Below, piece after piece: positions 46,262 to 55,811 of a stretch of DNA of 64,000 nt. The stretch is from an uncultured Gammaproteobacteria bacterium. Lineage in GTDB: Bacteria; Pseudomonadota; Gammaproteobacteria; Enterobacterales; Psychrobiaceae. The notes beneath the pieces are model-generated. The model ran no database searches. It was given only the letters and a program-made list of their open reading frames with translations, and was not told where the DNA came from. How positions within the stretch are numbered: the first letter of the stretch is position 1; each line of letters begins with the position of its first letter. The translations under genes were made by a program, and so were the position numbers. The stretch is from positions 35,004 to 99,003 of the forward strand of contig CAKZQF010000042.1 of NCBI GenBank assembly GCA_937139475.1. The letters run 5' to 3'.

Positions 46262-48550
46262 CTAGGATGGTTTTATTTTTTCAATGGTGACAGCAATCGA
46301 CTTGTAGGTTGGCGTTCCACAACCCTCGGCAATACTTTCTAGTGGCACTAACGGATTGGTTTCGGGGTAATAAGCAGCGATGCAGCCCCGTGGTATTTGG
46401 TAACGGATCACCTTAAAGTCTGCTATAGAGCGCTCAACCCCATCACTTGATACTGTTCTAATGATGACTGCATCGCCTTCTTGCAAGTTGTGGTTTAGCA
46501 TGTCTTCTTCACAGATAAAGATCACTTTACGTTCGCCATATACGCCGCGATAACGATCATCCATACCATAGATGGTTGTGTTGTATTGATCGTGAGAGCG
46601 CATGGTTTGTAACGTTAGCACTGGATTTGCGGTCAGAGACTGCGCCGATTCGTGGATCAATTGTTGTGGTAGCCGTGCATCACTAAATGTCGCTTTTTGA
46701 TTGGGCGTATTCCATTGATGCAATGCTGCTGGGTTTTGAAGGTAGAATCCACGACTGGCTTTTACGCGCACGTTGTAATCAACAAAACCGGGGATAACCG
46801 CGGTAATTTCATCGCGAATTAAATCATAATTACTAGCCAGTTTACTCCAATCCACCACTTGCTCACCTACCGTTGCACAAGCAATAGCAGCGACTATCGC
46901 TGTTTCAGATTTTAGTTGGCTAGATGCCGGCTCATTTTGCCCCCTAGAGCTGTGGACCATGCTCATCGAGTCCTCCACCGTAACGCTCTGTTCTCCGCTC
47001 TCTTGACGATCTATTTCGGTGCGGCCCAAGCAGGGCAGGATCAATGCGCGTTTTCCTGTGACTAGATGACTACGGTTAAGCTTAGTACTGATATGCACCG
47101 TTAAGTCACACCGCTGTAACGCTTGATAAGTACGCGCGGTGTCAGGCGTTGCAGCAGCAAAGTTGCCACCTAGACCGATGAACACTTTAGCCCTCCCTGC
47201 TAGCATCGCTTGAATTGATTCAACGGTATTAAAACCAGCGTCTCGTGGCGGGGTAAAAGTATAGCGTGTCGCTAGGGCATCAAGGAACTCAGCTGACGGG
47301 TGTTCATTGATGCCAACCGTTCGATTACCCTGTACGTTAGAATGACCACGCACCGGACATGCACCGGCACCAGGTTTACCAATATTACCGCGTAACAGCA
47401 GCACATTAATGAGTTCACGCACGGTTGCAACAGAGTGGCGATGTTGGGTAATACCCATTGCCCAAGTAAAAATGACTTTATCGCTGTTGGCATAAATATC
47501 TGTCATCAACTCAATATCATCTCGAGATAAGGCGCTCTGTTGAAGAATCTTTTCCCATGAAGAATCTATAATTGCTTGGCGATAGTCATCAAAACCATGG
47601 CAGTGTTTGTCTATGAAGTCGTTATCTAAAAGTGAAGGATCAGTTGCTGCACGTTCTAATAAACTTTTGGCAATACCACGTAGAATCGCCATATCACCGC
47701 CTAAGCGTGGTGTAAAATAATGTTGGCTGATAGTGGTACTGCTAAAAATTAACATTTCTTTCGGGCTTTGGGGATCGGCGAAATGCTGTAGCCCTTTTTC
47801 TTTTAAATTATTGATTGCAACTATGCGAGCACCACGTTTACTTGCTTTGCGCAAGGTGCTTAACATACGGGGATGGTTAGTTCCGGGGTTTTGACCGAAT
47901 ACAAAAATGGCATCTGCCTGATCAAAATCTTCCATTGTTACGGTGCCTTTGCCGGTACCTAAGCTACGGGTTACTCCCACCCCTGATGCTTCGTGGCACA
48001 TATTGGAACAATCAGGGAAATTATTGGTGCCATACACACGTCCAAACAATTGATATAGATAAGCAGCCTCATTGCTTGCCCGGCCCGATGTGTAAAGCAG
48101 TGCTTCATTAGGGGATGCTAATTGTTGCAAGCTTTCGCTTATGATTTTAACGGCCTGTTGCCAACTTACCGGCTGATAATGGTCACTTGTCCCGTCATAC
48201 AGCATGGGCTCGGTTAGGCGGCCACTTTTTTCGAGTGAATGGTCGTCCCATTGCCTCAATTCCTGCAAAGAATGTTTGGCAAAAAACTCGCTGGTGGTGC
48301 GTTTAGCGGTCGCTTCCCAAGCGATGGCTTTGACTCCATTTTCGCAAAAGTCTATTTTCCCAGCGGTTTTTTCATCTCCCCAGGCACAACCAGGACAATC
48401 AAATCCACCCGGTTGATTAGCCTTTAGTAATGTTTTGACCCCCTGAGCGGCGTGCTCAGATTTAATGATATGTCTAGCGGAGCTTTTAAGAGCGCCCCAG
48501 CCGCCCGCGGGATGAGGATAGGGCGGTTTGTTATTTGATGATGTAGACAT
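46262..48550 (-). CDS. YdeP/FdhF-like molybdopterin oxidoreductase
   Basis: A 762-residue molybdenum enzyme from the ATG at 48550 (MSTSSNNKPPYPHPAGGW), with AGAGGA upstream; an in-frame TTG at 48601 overlaps fdhD. CPGCAW and FCENG near the N-terminus give a Cys set like that of YdeP. NMCHEASGVG holds the likely Mo-ligand Cys in place of selenocysteine. GQNPGTNHPRML, GDMAILRGI, GNIGKPGAGACPVRGHSNVQG and MRSHDQYNTTIYGMDDRY run colinear with E. coli YdeP. It may act as a formate dehydrogenase-like enzyme, but the activity of this group is not firmly known. fdhD lies directly upstream, as expected for a formate dehydrogenase relative. Confidence 0.92.
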   Translation of the reverse strand: MSTSSNNKPPYPHPAGGWGALKSSARHIIKSEHAAQGVKTLLKANQPGGFDCPGCAWGDEKTAGKIDFCENGVKAIAWEATAKRTTSEFFAKHSLQELRQWDDHSLEKSGRLTEPMLYDGTSDHYQPVSWQQAVKIISESLQQLASPNEALLYTSGRASNEAAYLYQLFGRVYGTNNFPDCSNMCHEASGVGVTRSLGTGKGTVTMEDFDQADAIFVFGQNPGTNHPRMLSTLRKASKRGARIVAINNLKEKGLQHFADPQSPKEMLIFSSTTISQHYFTPRLGGDMAILRGIAKSLLERAATDPSLLDNDFIDKHCHGFDDYRQAIIDSSWEKILQQSALSRDDIELMTDIYANSDKVIFTWAMGITQHRHSVATVRELINVLLLRGNIGKPGAGACPVRGHSNVQGNRTVGINEHPSAEFLDALATRYTFTPPRDAGFNTVESIQAMLAGRAKVFIGLGGNFAAATPDTARTYQALQRCDLTVHISTKLNRSHLVTGKRALILPCLGRTEIDRQESGEQSVTVEDSMSMVHSSRGQNEPASSQLKSETAIVAAIACATVGEQVVDWSKLASNYDLIRDEITAVIPGFVDYNVRVKASRGFYLQNPAALHQWNTPNQKATFSDARLPQQLIHESAQSLTANPVLTLQTMRSHDQYNTTIYGMDDRYRGVYGERKVIFICEEDMLNHNLQEGDAVIIRTVSSDGVERSIADFKVIRYQIPRGCIAAYYPETNPLVPLESIAEGCGTPTYKSIAVTIEKIKPS

Positions 48551-48564
48551 AAAATCCTCTGTAG

Positions 48565-49347
48565 TTAGGAGAAACGCTTGAGTTGACGTTGTTGAAAACA
48601 AAAAAGAATGACGCCAGTGTTACGGGCTGAATCGACTGCCAAGCTGGTTGGCTGAGCGAGCGTAATAAGTATGGGCAAGTTGCTGCGAGCGGCTTTTGCA
48701 ACCAAATCATGACTGCATCGGCTGGTTAACATAACAAAGCCAGCAACGGTTTTCTCGTGCTCTTGCGCTAGGTGACCGATGAGTTTGTCTAATGCAGAGT
48801 GCCGTCCTACGTCTTCACGATACCCAATTACGTTGCCTGATAAATCAAAATAAGCAGCGCAGTGATTGCCGCGCATACCGCTGTAGGCTTGCTGTAATTG
48901 CGGTAGTGATTCCCTTGCTTGCAGAATGACACTGTCATCGGGAAAATCAATCATTGCCTGCACTGATGAGTGTTGGGCAATCGGTAATGCCATTGCATCG
49001 CTGACTGAGTCAAGCCCACAAAGGCCACAACCACTCGGTCCAGCCATGGTGCGGCGTCGTAGCTTTAAACGATGTTGTGTTCTGGCGAGTACGTGTAGAT
49101 CGACTTGCTTGCCATTGGGGAGCTCTTTTATAACAATATCGAGTACTTCATTAACCGATTCGATGAGTCCTTCAGATAATGCAAAACCAAGCGCAAAATC
49201 TTCCAAATCACGATCGGAAACCATCATCACCGATTGACTAACGCCATTGATACAGACCGCCAAAGCTATTTCTGACAGATGTGCCTGTGCTAATGCCTCT
49301 ACAGGTGGTGTCTCAGCTTGATGGTTTCGTCTGTTTAATAAACTCAA
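48565..49347 (-). CDS. fdhD: FdhD sulfurtransferase for formate dehydrogenase maturation
   Basis: A 260-residue FdhD protein, which passes sulfur to the molybdenum cofactor of formate dehydrogenases. The functional Cys pair is in SGCGLCGLD, and further blocks are ALGFALSEGLI, GNHCAAYFDLSGN, YREDVGRHSALDKLIGH and LTSRCSHDLVAKAARS. The only good N-terminus is a TTG at 49347 (MSLLNRRN). It ends 14 bases before the oxidoreductase start, and the two are surely co-transcribed. The unknown-function genes 60 bases upstream probably share the operon. Confidence 0.94.
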   Translation of the reverse strand: MSLLNRRNHQAETPPVEALAQAHLSEIALAVCINGVSQSVMMVSDRDLEDFALGFALSEGLIESVNEVLDIVIKELPNGKQVDLHVLARTQHRLKLRRRTMAGPSGCGLCGLDSVSDAMALPIAQHSSVQAMIDFPDDSVILQARESLPQLQQAYSGMRGNHCAAYFDLSGNVIGYREDVGRHSALDKLIGHLAQEHEKTVAGFVMLTSRCSHDLVAKAARSNLPILITLAQPTSLAVDSARNTGVILFCFQQRQLKRFS

Positions 49348-49407
49348 TGCGTTAGTTTCCCATTATTGTGACTCTCGTCCTTTGCAATTGACGATGTTAG
49401 CCGCTAT

Positions 49408-50145
49408 TTAGCGACCACCGGCATCTAAGCGAGAGCGTTCACTGTTCTCCACAAGTATACCTGTACCAAGTTGGTTAATCTCAGCCCACAGCTTATCATC
49501 AATTTCTATTCCAAATTCGATGGAATGCTGCTTATTTTCGGCCACGCGTTTAGGGCTGATGTAATCCTTTTTGGTATTTTGCAGCGACGATGTCAGGTCT
49601 ACCCGTGAACTACAAATAATGGTGAGGGCTTGCTTGTCGTCTCCGCACGTTTCTAAATTAGTCAGCGCTTCGCTATAACTTGGGTACCGTTGCCCAGACC
49701 TAATGGCGGCCGTATGTTCTGTAATCTTGGTGCTGCCATTTTGCCAGTAGGCAGCGGCACTAATACCCCGGCGTCCACAGTCGGTTAGCGCTTTAAGTAT
49801 AAACATTCGATTGTGACAGTTATGTACCGTAATCGTAGCGATTCCATTCTCCAGTGCCTTAGCTTGAGCCAGGTCGACAGCGGCGGCAATACAGTTCAAT
49901 GAACTTCGATCGTGGGCATCGATAGTCGCCGAGGTGGCATCTTCGTAAATCACTTTACTTAGTGGCTTATCTCTGTCAGCACCGATATAGGGTAGGGCTT
50001 GTTCAAGTTCATTTAACCCTTTTAGCCCGTGTTTTTCCAGCCACATAATCATGTTGGCGGCATCTTCATAATTACCGACAAAATAACCGCTTGCCTCAAA
50101 GCATCTACGTAATGCTGCTTTTAATTCATTCATTGAAATATTCAT
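49408..50145 (-). CDS. DUF3726-like protein of unknown function
   Basis: A 245-residue soluble protein. The N-terminal helical block MNELKAALRRCFEASGY followed by YEDAANMIMWLEKHGLKGL resembles the DUF3726 family as I remember it, but I could not verify this. The middle contains IATITVHNCHNRMFILKALT and a Cys-Gly-Arg-Arg-Gly turn. No signal peptide, helix bundle or catalytic motif is obvious. Its start overlaps the stop of the 575-residue gene by four bases (ATGA), so the two products are made together. fdhD follows 60 bases later on the same strand. A part in the neighbouring catabolic module is inference. Confidence 0.62.
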   Translation of the reverse strand: MNISMNELKAALRRCFEASGYFVGNYEDAANMIMWLEKHGLKGLNELEQALPYIGADRDKPLSKVIYEDATSATIDAHDRSSLNCIAAAVDLAQAKALENGIATITVHNCHNRMFILKALTDCGRRGISAAAYWQNGSTKITEHTAAIRSGQRYPSYSEALTNLETCGDDKQALTIICSSRVDLTSSLQNTKKDYISPKRVAENKQHSIEFGIEIDDKLWAEINQLGTGILVENSERSRLDAGGR

Positions 50146-51869
50146 GAGTTTTGTGATCCTTGTTGTTTTGGCGCTAATGGCATAAACCAGTCGTCATTAA
50201 ATGTTTGCCCAATCTCTTCTAATAGTGGGGCACCTTGAAACATGGTGTTTCTTACCCATAAGCGAGAGCGTGGATCAAATTTGCTTACCCCAAAAAATGC
50301 TAACTTGCAGCGTAAGAGGTGCATTGGCAAAATATTTTGGTCTAATAAATTGGCTTGAATATCGCCATAAAAACAGTGACTCATGGTTTGAATTCGGCGT
50401 ACGGTTCCGCGTAATTTAGGCTGATGTACCATAAAACGAGCTGTTGTGTGTTCAGGGTGCTCGGTTATGTATTCACACAGTAGGCTGTAGCATCTATGCA
50501 CTGCAAACCCCACCGCTAAATCCATATGTTTCTTTTTACCTTCGACATCAGCGATGCTACCCAGCCGCGGCTCCATCTTCTCCTCAGAGCGATACCAATA
50601 AGTGTCGCGAGCGCCATCGGCGTCAAAATCAATTTTTATCGCCCACCCATAGCGGTCTTCAATTAAGGATTTTAGTTGTTGTAGTGGCATTAGTGGGTCA
50701 AGATCGAGATGTTCATCGGTACCGTGAAAATCTTCCAATTCATCAACTAACTCTGGATACAATTCAAGCATGATTGACACCAGCATCTCCTGTCCCTGTA
50801 TTGAACAATGTTGTTCGCTCCATAGCACAAGGTCATTCCAAGAGTTAAACTCAGTGTTGGCTTGCATTTTTATTGCTGCCAAATCTTCAACAACATCTTT
50901 ATTATGCTGGGTTTGTCTTTGGTCTTCGGTAATGGTTTGCACGGTGTGTAGTGAACATCGATCAATTAGATCGTTGAGTTTGTTTTTAATATTTGTATCT
51001 ACACTACCGAGTGCGCGAACACGAGCCAGTGCTAATTCGCGCATTTCTACCCATTGATTAATCAATTGTGGGTGATTAACTAAAAACGGTGCCATGCCGA
51101 GACCTGTTGAATTGCCAATGCCGAAATAACGTTTTAACTCTGGTTTCATCGGCGAAAACGTCTCAGGTTTTTTATGCCGAGCGATATGCTCCACTTGCAA
51201 CAAGCTAAAGTTGCGCAGCATCAGACAAACAAACATCTCACCAGAAAATGGGCGTGAAAAGTCTTTGTGCTTGCTGCGCACTTTCTCCCAGTCAGCCATG
51301 CCTAATTTGCCACTGCCGTAAACTGCCGTCGTACGGTATAAATAGCCGACCTCGGCAATCTTATCGACACTCGGCTGCTCACCATTTGCTAGCTGATTAA
51401 CAACATAATCAAAGTTGCGCGCGCTACGGTTGGCTCGTGATAATACAAATACACGCGAATCGACGCGTCCGGCCTCTTGTTTTGGTACATTTTGGCGAAG
51501 TTTTTCCAGGTATTCATCGTCGACTTTGTCTTCGACTAACGCCATTGTAAGATCCCACTTAGTGGCGATAACTCGATCGTTGCGTTCGTCATTAGACAAA
51601 TGGTCTGAAAACAGCACAAAGCTAAATAAGCCATGAGGTGCATTGATTTCATAAATGACTGTGCCATAACCATCACTATCTAGGTCAAACCGTGTTGGCT
51701 CAATATTCCATCGTTCACGAAAAATGCGACGAACCAGCGTGCGCATGAAGCTGAGACGGCTCTGATGCAGGGCCCCTAAGCGCTCAATACTCATTACTTG
51801 TCCCGGTGGTCGAAGGGGCATCGGATTATCGCCTCGCATTGATGCTTGAATAGCGGCATATGTAGTCAT
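50142..51869 (-). CDS. Unknown 575-residue protein
   Basis: I do not recognise this family. It is a soluble protein of 575 residues without signal peptide or membrane segment. Notable stretches are the N-terminal SMRGDNPMPLRPPGQVMS, EINAPHGLFSFVLFSDHL, FGIGNSTGLGMAPFLVNHP (a glycine-rich turn that could hold a ligand), DFHGTDEHLDLDPLMPLQQL and HQPKLRGTVRRIQTMSHCFY. His, Asp and Arg are frequent, which would suit an enzyme, but no known catalytic pattern appears. First gene of a minus-strand run with the DUF3726-like gene (ATGA overlap), fdhD and the oxidoreductase. Codon use looks like its neighbours. Confidence 0.85.
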   Translation of the reverse strand: MTTYAAIQASMRGDNPMPLRPPGQVMSIERLGALHQSRLSFMRTLVRRIFRERWNIEPTRFDLDSDGYGTVIYEINAPHGLFSFVLFSDHLSNDERNDRVIATKWDLTMALVEDKVDDEYLEKLRQNVPKQEAGRVDSRVFVLSRANRSARNFDYVVNQLANGEQPSVDKIAEVGYLYRTTAVYGSGKLGMADWEKVRSKHKDFSRPFSGEMFVCLMLRNFSLLQVEHIARHKKPETFSPMKPELKRYFGIGNSTGLGMAPFLVNHPQLINQWVEMRELALARVRALGSVDTNIKNKLNDLIDRCSLHTVQTITEDQRQTQHNKDVVEDLAAIKMQANTEFNSWNDLVLWSEQHCSIQGQEMLVSIMLELYPELVDELEDFHGTDEHLDLDPLMPLQQLKSLIEDRYGWAIKIDFDADGARDTYWYRSEEKMEPRLGSIADVEGKKKHMDLAVGFAVHRCYSLLCEYITEHPEHTTARFMVHQPKLRGTVRRIQTMSHCFYGDIQANLLDQNILPMHLLRCKLAFFGVSKFDPRSRLWVRNTMFQGAPLLEEIGQTFNDDWFMPLAPKQQGSQNS

Positions 51870-52285
51870 TGTGCTGTTCCTTAATTTGGCTATACAAAGT
51901 ATAGCTCGTGGGGTAAGTGCTAATTGCGTTAACTTAACTGACCAATTTCGTTAGCTAAACTAATACCTTGATAGTGAGAGCTTTCTATCCGCGATATCAA
52001 TACTTACCGCACAAACTATCATGTGTTTAACTTATATTCTGTTATCAGTCACCGGCAACATACTAAAATTGTTTGGCTCGATGAATGGCTTATTTTTGGT
52101 TGGAAAAGTACTTTTAGACAAGTCAAAACGGTATATCGCCTGATAAGTAAAACTTATGTTGGCGATTTAAGGTGTTGATTTACTTTGTTATTGGTGGAGT
52201 TTGTGGCAATTTTTTATTATGTGGGTGTAGATTGAAATAGACATCGAATACTGCTTAATTTTGTAAAAAACGATGTCTATGAATG
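51870..52285. other. 416-base intergenic region upstream of the unknown-protein operon
   Basis: Lies between the 3' end of the LysR gene and the start of the 575-residue gene, both on the minus strand. It must carry the promoter of the minus-strand operon. It is AT-rich; I saw no strong hairpin, repeat or coding frame. Confidence 0.5.
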
Positions 52286-53185
52286 TCATTTTTTGACCGG
52301 ATTACTCTCAATAATAAAATCAGCCAACGCCTGTGCGGCAGGTGAAAGGGACTTTCCATTAAGCTGCACAATGCCAATATGACGCACCACTGTTGGTGTT
52401 TGCAATGGAATAAAGCGCAAGTTTGTATTGTCTTTCGGAAAGGCAAACCAGGGCAGTGTGGTGATGCCGATCCCTGCTTCAAGCATGGCAATTAGCGATA
52501 GCATATTTGATATATAAAATTGAGAATCGCCTAGTAGTGGGGCAGCTTCGCTATCTTCTAATAATCGTGAAGTCCCGTTGTTTATTAACCGTTGCTTGCG
52601 TAACTCCTTCCAATGTAACTCCTTAGCATCGGCAAGTGGATGATCGTGTCGACAAACAACCCCAATGCGATCTTCCCAGATTGGAATGAAGGACTTATCA
52701 GTATGTTCTTCCTCTTGCCATAGACTTGCGATACCAAGGTCAACCTGTTGGTTTTCGACCATTCTTAATACTGCTTCGGAGTTATCGTCATAAAAACTAA
52801 TATGAAGGTCTGGGACATTGGCGACAAAGCTTGCCAACACTTCTGGCAGCATCCGGCACGCAATCGATGGCACCGAGGCAATTCTTAGATGGCCTGACTT
52901 GTGTTCACGCATTAACGCCATGTCCAGAGATACGCGATCATGATGAGCGATAAGATCTTTCGCCTTTGGTAAAAACTGACAGCCAAAGGGGGTTAATTGG
53001 GTCATTGTGGTTTTTGCGTTGCGCTTTTCAAATAACGCCGCACCTAACTTACTTTCTAAATCTCGGATTGACAAAGAGATCGCTGGCTGGGTTCGACAAG
53101 CCTTTTCTGCCGCGGCGTGAAAGCCTTTTAATTCAGCAACCCACACAAAGTGACGTAATTGGGCGATTTTAAATTCAGGTAGCAT
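52286..53185 (-). CDS. LysR-family transcriptional regulator
   Basis: A 299-residue LysR regulator. The winged helix-turn-helix is at the N-terminus (FVWVAELKGFHAAAEKACRTQPAISLSIRDLESKLG, shown only as its region, about residues 10-46). The effector domain follows with LRIASVPSIACRMLPEVL and the binding-cleft segments VDLGIASLW and GIGITTLPWFAF. I prefer the ATG at 53185 over that at 53194: AAGGA lies nine bases before the former but touches the latter. It diverges from the aldehyde dehydrogenase gene across about 90 bases, the standard position for a regulator of that operon. Confidence 0.92.
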   Translation of the reverse strand: MLPEFKIAQLRHFVWVAELKGFHAAAEKACRTQPAISLSIRDLESKLGAALFEKRNAKTTMTQLTPFGCQFLPKAKDLIAHHDRVSLDMALMREHKSGHLRIASVPSIACRMLPEVLASFVANVPDLHISFYDDNSEAVLRMVENQQVDLGIASLWQEEEHTDKSFIPIWEDRIGVVCRHDHPLADAKELHWKELRKQRLINNGTSRLLEDSEAAPLLGDSQFYISNMLSLIAMLEAGIGITTLPWFAFPKDNTNLRFIPLQTPTVVRHIGIVQLNGKSLSPAAQALADFIIESNPVKK

Positions 53186-53278
53186 GATAAGCATTCCTTA
53201 TCGATAGATATTATTTATTAATTTTTATTATTAAAGCATGTTTCATATGATAGGGCTAATTACTTTACGGAGGTTTAT

Positions 53279-54721
53279 ATGTCAGATTCAATTTTTAGTA
53301 ACTACATTAACGGCGAATGGGTTGCTGGTGCAAGTTCGATTGCTAACATCAGCCCGGCTGATAAAAGCGATATCATCGGTCAATACGCTCAAGCAGACAA
53401 AGCGCAAACGCAAGCTGCTATCGAAGCAGCAAACAAAGGCCAGTTGGAGTGGCAAGAAAGTGGACTCGAGCAGCGTTATTCAGTGCTAATGGCAATTGGT
53501 GATGAATTGATTGCACGCAAAGATGAATTAGGTGAATTGCTAGCGCGTGAAGAAGGAAAAACCTTAGCCGAAGGCGTTGGTGAGACATATCGTTCAGGTC
53601 AGTTCTTCCATTATTACGCGGCAGAAGTATTACGCCAGATGGGAGAAACAGCAGATTCAGTACGTCCTGGTGTTGAAATTGAAACTCGCCGCGAACCTGT
53701 TGGTGTCGTAGGTATCATCACACCATGGAATTTCCCAACTGCAACTGGTGCTTGGAAAATTGCGCCGGCATTAGCATTCGGTAACGCCATTGTATTCAAG
53801 CCAGCTAATCAGGTGCCAGCGAGTGCATGGGCACTTACCGAAATTATTTCTCGTCAAGGACTTCCTGCCGGTACGTTCAATCTTGTAATGGGACCAGGCG
53901 CTGAAGTGGGGGACGTATTAATTCATTCTAAAAAAATCAACGCGCTTACTTTCACTGGCTCTTTAGAAACTGGTCGTAAAGTCGCTGCTGCTACAGCGGT
54001 TAACTTGGTTAAGTGCCAGTTAGAAATGGGTAGTAAGAATGCATTGGTAGTACTTGACGATGCTGATTTAGAAAATGCCGTTGAGTGTGCCGTAGGTGGT
54101 GCGTACGGTGGCACAGGACAAAAATGTACCGCGTCTTCCCGTTTGATTGTCACTGAAGGCATCCATGATCGTTTTGTTGAGGCGGTTATAGAGCGCATGA
54201 AAAAACTAGTCGTTGGTCACCCATTAAAAGAAGGGGTACATATTGGCGCTGTTGCTGATGGACGTCAAATGGAGCAAAACCTTAGCTACCTTGAACTGGC
54301 TAAAAAGGAAGGCGGTAAGCTTGTTTATGGCGGCGAGGTGTTAACTGAAGAAACTGATGGTTACTACATGCAACCAGCCCTGTTCACCGAAACTAATAAT
54401 GATATGACGATTAATCGTGAGGAAGCATTTGCTCCTATTGCTTGTGTCATTAAGGTCAAAGACTTTGAAGAAGCGCTGGAAACACTTAACGATACAAACT
54501 TTGGCTTAACTGGCGGTATTTGTACACAGTCACTTAAATACGCCACTGATTTTAAACGCCGCGCTAAAACTGGCTGCGTGATGATCAACTTACCTACTGC
54601 TGGTACTGACTACCACGTCCCGTTTGGTGGGCGCAAAGATTCTAGTTTCGGCTCCCGTGAACAAGGGACATACGCTAAAGAATTTTACACCGTAGTTAAA
54701 ACAACTTATATCCGCGCCTAA
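53279..54721 (+). CDS. NAD(P)-dependent aldehyde dehydrogenase
   Basis: A 480-residue ALDH. Catalytic Cys283 lies in GQKCTASSR and the general base Glu249 in QLEMGSKN, with the standard 34-residue spacing. The cofactor fold shows TPWNFPTATGAWKIAPALA and FTGSLETGRKV. The LEMGSKNALVVLDDADL wording and the C-terminal DYHVPFGGRKDSSFGSREQG resemble the alpha-ketoglutarate-semialdehyde group, so a semialdehyde substrate is possible. GGAGG lies six bases before the start. First gene of a plus-strand operon with the M19-like, BCCT and RidA genes. Confidence 0.93.
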   Translation: MSDSIFSNYINGEWVAGASSIANISPADKSDIIGQYAQADKAQTQAAIEAANKGQLEWQESGLEQRYSVLMAIGDELIARKDELGELLAREEGKTLAEGVGETYRSGQFFHYYAAEVLRQMGETADSVRPGVEIETRREPVGVVGIITPWNFPTATGAWKIAPALAFGNAIVFKPANQVPASAWALTEIISRQGLPAGTFNLVMGPGAEVGDVLIHSKKINALTFTGSLETGRKVAAATAVNLVKCQLEMGSKNALVVLDDADLENAVECAVGGAYGGTGQKCTASSRLIVTEGIHDRFVEAVIERMKKLVVGHPLKEGVHIGAVADGRQMEQNLSYLELAKKEGGKLVYGGEVLTEETDGYYMQPALFTETNNDMTINREEAFAPIACVIKVKDFEEALETLNDTNFGLTGGICTQSLKYATDFKRRAKTGCVMINLPTAGTDYHVPFGGRKDSSFGSREQGTYAKEFYTVVKTTYIRA

Positions 54722-54733
54722 GACAGGAATAGC

Positions 54734-55735
54734 ATGATGCATAACGATCTTATAGTGATTGACGGCCTGCAGTATTCAAATTGGAACCGGGCCATTTTTA
54801 AACAGCTTCGCGAAGGCGGCGTAACCATGGTTCACGTCACCATTGTTTATCATGAACAAATTCGTGAAACATTGCTGCGCATTGGCGAATGGAACCGTAA
54901 ATTCGAAGTACATAGTGACCTCATCATGCCAGTGAAGTGTGCGGACGATATTCGCCGCGCTAAAGAACTGGGTAAAGTCGGCATCATGTTTGGTGCACAA
55001 AATTGTTCACCGGTTGAAGATGATATTGGCATGGTTGAGATCATGCGTGAACTCAACCTAATGATCATGCAGCTGACTTATAACAATCAGAGCCTTTTGG
55101 CTACCGGTTGCTATGAAGCAGTCGATAGCGGAGTAACTCGCTTTGGCCAACAGGTGATCAAAGAAATGAACCGCGTCGGTATGGTGGTTGATATGAGCCA
55201 CAGCGCCGAACGTAGCACGCTAGAAGCAATCGAAATTTCAGAGCGACCAATAGTGATCTCTCACGCTAATCCTCTGAGTTTTCATGATGCCAAGCGCAAC
55301 AAATCAGACACTGTATTGAAAGCATTAGGTGATTCTGGAGGGCTTTTAGGATTTAGCCTCTATCCATTCCACCTAAAAAATGGCTCTGATTGTAGCTTGA
55401 ACGATTTTTGCGACATGGTCGCAAATACTGCCGACTTAATGGGAATCGATAATATCGGTATCGGTACCGATTTATGTCAAGACCAGCCTCTGTCGGTACT
55501 CGAATGGATGCGCAATGGGCGCTGGTCAAAGTCTATGGATTATGGCGAAGGATCTAAATCCAATGCTGATTGGCCAAAACCATTGTCCTGGTTCCGTGAC
55601 AGCCGCGATTTCCCAAACATTACCAAAGGATTAATAGCCCGTGGGTTTAATGACCAGGATGTTGCCAAAGTCATGGGGTTGAACTGGCTTAACTTTCTAG
55701 ACCAAGGGTTGCAACCGCAAACGGTAGTACGTTAA
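54734..55735 (+). CDS. M19-like (renal dipeptidase family) hydrolase, altered metal site
   Basis: A 333-residue cytosolic protein of the membrane dipeptidase family. It has the late metal positions His156 (VDMSHSAER), His177 (VISHANP) and Asp246 (GIGTDLCQ). The usual N-terminal His-x-Asp is replaced by VIDGLQYSNWNR, and the bridging Glu by Gln in MFGAQNCSP. The IDGL…WNR form resembles, from memory, M19-like proteins beside dimethylglycine/betaine catabolic genes in Pseudomonas; I could not check this. It begins 12 bases after the aldehyde dehydrogenase, so it likely hydrolyses a pathway intermediate rather than dipeptides. Confidence 0.85.
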   Translation: MMHNDLIVIDGLQYSNWNRAIFKQLREGGVTMVHVTIVYHEQIRETLLRIGEWNRKFEVHSDLIMPVKCADDIRRAKELGKVGIMFGAQNCSPVEDDIGMVEIMRELNLMIMQLTYNNQSLLATGCYEAVDSGVTRFGQQVIKEMNRVGMVVDMSHSAERSTLEAIEISERPIVISHANPLSFHDAKRNKSDTVLKALGDSGGLLGFSLYPFHLKNGSDCSLNDFCDMVANTADLMGIDNIGIGTDLCQDQPLSVLEWMRNGRWSKSMDYGEGSKSNADWPKPLSWFRDSRDFPNITKGLIARGFNDQDVAKVMGLNWLNFLDQGLQPQTVVR

Positions 55736-55811
55736 TAAGTTGGGGTAATTTGGCCCCAACTATTGCTGCTAACCAAATAAATATAAGATTTCTAATTAGT
55801 AGGAGACGATA

